From positions 1 to 7,722 of the forward strand of contig JAZOCR010000013.1 in NCBI GenBank assembly GCA_045596605.1: 7,722 bases of DNA, in the 5' to 3' direction. This document shows, piece after piece, positions 6,461 to 7,722 of the stretch. The translations under genes were made by a program, and so were the position numbers. Every line of letters begins with the position of its first letter. Within the stretch, counting starts at the first letter, position 1. Source of the DNA: SIG622 sp045596605. Lineage in GTDB: Bacteria > Bacillota > Clostridia > Oscillospirales > CAG-382. The notes beneath the pieces are model-generated. The model made no database searches. It was not told the DNA's origin and saw only the letters and a program-made list of their open reading frames with translations.

Positions 6461-6489
6461 ATTATAACATTACTCATCGTAAATGTCAA
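6461..6489 (-). promoter_or_regulatory. Exact-consensus sigma-A promoter of the 290-aa/135-aa membrane gene pair
   Basis: On the minus strand TTGACA (6489-6484) and TATAAT (6466-6461) are 17 bases apart, a full consensus match. Transcription would begin near 6454 with a leader of about 40 bases. Its -35 box and upstream flank lie in the second copy of the 56-base repeat. Confidence 0.9.
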
Positions 6490-6534
6490 CAATATGTTTT
6501 GCGATATAAAATAACCGCACCCCGAGGGGAGCGG
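6479..6534 (-). repeat. 56-bp terminator-promoter junction repeat, copy 2
   Basis: This is the partner of 4998-5053 at a constant offset of 1,481 bases, with 54 of 56 identical positions. One of the two differences (6530) breaks a base pair in the hairpin. The two copies exactly bracket the 290-aa/135-aa gene pair. Confidence 0.95.
6504..6534 (-). terminator. Terminator hairpin after the 97-aa gene, with one stem mismatch
   Basis: On the minus strand the arms CCGCTCCC and GGGTGCGG pair around a 4-base loop with one T-T mismatch where the other two copies have a pair. An AT-rich tail (TTATTTTATAT) follows. It starts 19 bases after the stop of the 97-aa gene, so it is well placed as its terminator, though weaker than the other copies. 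Confidence 0.7.
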
Positions 6535-6553
6535 ACGCAAATCAAGTGTTTAA

Positions 6554-6847
6554 TTAAAAATATAACAATTTGATACCTTTCGGAGGAATTACATCCTCTT
6601 CTAAAACAACTGCTCTTTCCTTGTTGTCTTTAATATGATACAAATTCAAATAATCAACAAATGTATATGTATCAAAAGATACACCCCATTTTTCACCGTT
6701 TTTAATAAGCCAAAGGCAATGGTCGATGCTCTTATCGTATATCCATTTGTCAAACAAGTTCTGATATTCTTTAATTTCCTTCGCAATATTATCCGGCACT
6801 GCAATAATATCAGTATGATAAGTAAATTTTAAAGCAATCTTTTTCAT
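6554..6847 (-). CDS. Hypothetical 97-aa protein
   Basis: I do not recognise this protein. The 97 residues are soluble in character, rich in aromatic and charged residues, with no signal peptide or membrane helix. Visible stretches include FDKWIYDKSIDHCLWLIKNG (48 or so onward toward the middle) and FVDYLNLYHI, then a C-terminus ending VIPPKGIKLLYF. The size and composition would suit a small accessory or immunity-type protein, but nothing in the sequence proves this. The longest reading begins at 6895, yet GGAGG lies 7 bases before the internal ATG at 6847, which I take as the start. It follows the beta-propeller-like gene by 56 bases with no terminator or clear promoter between, so cotranscription with it is likely. 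A copy of the repeated hairpin closes the transcript 19 bases after its stop. Confidence 0.75.
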   Translation of the reverse strand: MKKIALKFTYHTDIIAVPDNIAKEIKEYQNLFDKWIYDKSIDHCLWLIKNGEKWGVSFDTYTFVDYLNLYHIKDNKERAVVLEEDVIPPKGIKLLYF

Positions 6848-6854
6848 CTGCTTT

Positions 6855-6859
6855 CCTCC
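6855..6859 (-). promoter_or_regulatory. Ribosome binding site fixing the start of the 97-aa protein
   Basis: GGAGG on the minus strand lies 7 bases before the ATG at 6847 and inside the longer open reading from 6895, which therefore is not the likely start. Confidence 0.75.
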
Positions 6860-6903
6860 ACAATAATCAAACTCACAAGCATAAAATCTCAGCAAGCTGT
6901 ATC

Positions 6904-7722
6904 TTACATCTCCGAAAGCTTTGTCTTATAACACCACTTGGCACTTGCAAATTTGCCGAATATGTATTTATTGCAGGCTGACTCGCACATTACGTACATT
7001 TCGCCGTCTATCATCACGAGCTCCTCCGACATCGGTTGAATCTTGTACTCTCCGGCAAGAGAGGTGCTGTCAAGAGAATAGCAAGGCACGGAATATCCGA
7101 GAATACTTATATCCCCCTCGTGTGCCAGAAGCTTCTCATCATATTCGTAAATAAAGGAATGGGGTATACTGTACGACGTTGAAAGATATATTTTTCCACC
7201 GTCAAAGCACATGCCCTGCACCTTTTCACGAAGTGAAAGGGCACGAATCGGCTCTTTTTCAATGCCAAATTCTGCCTCTTCGGAGAGCTTGAACTGAAGA
7301 GCGAGCCCCGAATGGCTATCGCCGGAAGCGGTAGTCATTTTATGTGTATCAAGCGTCGGATACTCAGGCTCGAAGAAAAATTCTCCGACAGTGAGAATAC
7401 CGTCTGATACGGTTACGAAAGAAGCATCAAGGTAGTCGTAGTCTGACACCTTAAGAGAGAATTTGCCCTTACATTTTACGTCACCGCCATCTTTTACCGT
7501 AAGTATATCAGAATAGGAGAAAACGTAAATACAGTTCTTTCCGCCACCTGCAATATAGACGTTATCTCCGTAAAAATCTATGCCGCCTGCGTGTCCTGTA
7601 AAGTCTTCGCCGTTCTCTTTAAGAAGGGAAATTTCCTTTATAAGCTTACCGCTGCTTTTATTCACGATATAAACCCGTGAAGCTTCTCCACTTGAAGAAT
7701 ATCCGGATATCAAAAAACAGTC
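6904..7722 (-). CDS. Beta-propeller-like protein, N-terminus beyond right edge
   Basis: The last 272 residues of a larger protein are visible. The frame stays open to the right edge, so the TTG at 7713 should not be taken as the start. The sequence alternates short hydrophobic strands with Gly/Asp turns in blade-like repeats: SRVYIVNKSSGKLIKEI, then GHAGGIDFYGDNVYIAGGG (about 43-61 of the visible part), KVQGMCFDGGKIYLSTS, and ELVMIDGEMYVMCESACNKY near the end. The HAGGI...Y..NVYIA pattern resembles a group of mostly secreted bacterial six- or seven-bladed propeller proteins. This is a fold-level call from memory, not a database match. No catalytic residues can be named, and whether it is exported cannot be judged because the N-terminus is missing. 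The 97-aa gene follows after 56 bases, probably on the same transcript. Base composition is closer to the glycogen genes than to the AT-rich membrane island. Confidence 0.75.
   Translation of the reverse strand, partial: DCFLISGYSSSGEASRVYIVNKSSGKLIKEISLLKENGEDFTGHAGGIDFYGDNVYIAGGGKNCIYVFSYSDILTVKDGGDVKCKGKFSLKVSDYDYLDASFVTVSDGILTVGEFFFEPEYPTLDTHKMTTASGDSHSGLALQFKLSEEAEFGIEKEPIRALSLREKVQGMCFDGGKIYLSTSYSIPHSFIYEYDEKLLAHEGDISILGYSVPCYSLDSTSLAGEYKIQPMSEELVMIDGEMYVMCESACNKYIFGKFASAKWCYKTKLSEM

Noticed and set aside
4980..6534. Repeated units as a CRISPR array or insertion sequence ends
   Set aside because: There are only two long copies 1,481 bases apart with protein-coding genes between, in direct orientation, with no transposase and no target-site duplication; the content is explained by terminator and promoter elements.

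Overview
This 7,722-base window reads as a low-to-mid GC Gram-positive chromosome, most likely a gut-type member of the Clostridia (Ruminococcus/Oscillospiraceae-like). The support is a glgB-glgC-glgD glycogen cluster with the non-canonical GlgD subunit typical of Firmicutes, strong AAAGGAG-type ribosome binding sites 7-8 bases before the starts, and consensus sigma-A promoters. The genus is inferred, not proven. Every gene I accept lies on the minus strand, so the biological reading order runs from high to low coordinates.

Region 1 (about 3958 down to 1) is a glycogen operon. A TTGAAA-17-TATAAT promoter at 3887-3915 precedes glgB (branching enzyme), glgC (ADP-glucose pyrophosphorylase) and glgD, which runs off the left edge. 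No terminator separates them. GlgC makes ADP-glucose. GlgD keeps the fold but has lost the nucleotide-binding signature and probably acts as the modulatory subunit. GlgB adds alpha-1,6 branches. Glycogen synthase is not in the window. Two near-identical 15-base direct repeats lie at and above the glgB promoter.

Region 2 (about 6534 down to 3980) is an island, visibly richer in A+T, of three adjacent genes for polytopic membrane proteins I do not recognise. All share a four-helix unit carrying the motif YGxxxYxLTKxxxxPNxL. The outer two proteins (290 and 291 aa) each hold two units and the middle one (135 aa) holds one, giving five units in all. The middle gene has an 8-T tract. Removing one T would restore a C-terminus that matches its neighbour's, so it is frameshifted, slippage-controlled or mis-sequenced. 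Two exact-consensus promoters (TTGACA-17-TATAAT) drive the island. Each is fused to the terminator hairpin of the gene before it in a 56-bp repeat present twice with only two differences. A third copy of the hairpin closes the island.

Region 3 (7722 down to 6554) holds the 3' part of a beta-propeller-like protein, cut by the right edge, and a 97-aa protein of unknown function, probably on one transcript that ends at the first copy of the repeated hairpin.

The most unusual material is the membrane-protein island with its repeated terminator-promoter junctions and the homopolymer frameshift. The glycogen genes are standard. I saw no tRNA, rRNA, CRISPR array or transposase, and no gene-free stretch longer than 300 bases.
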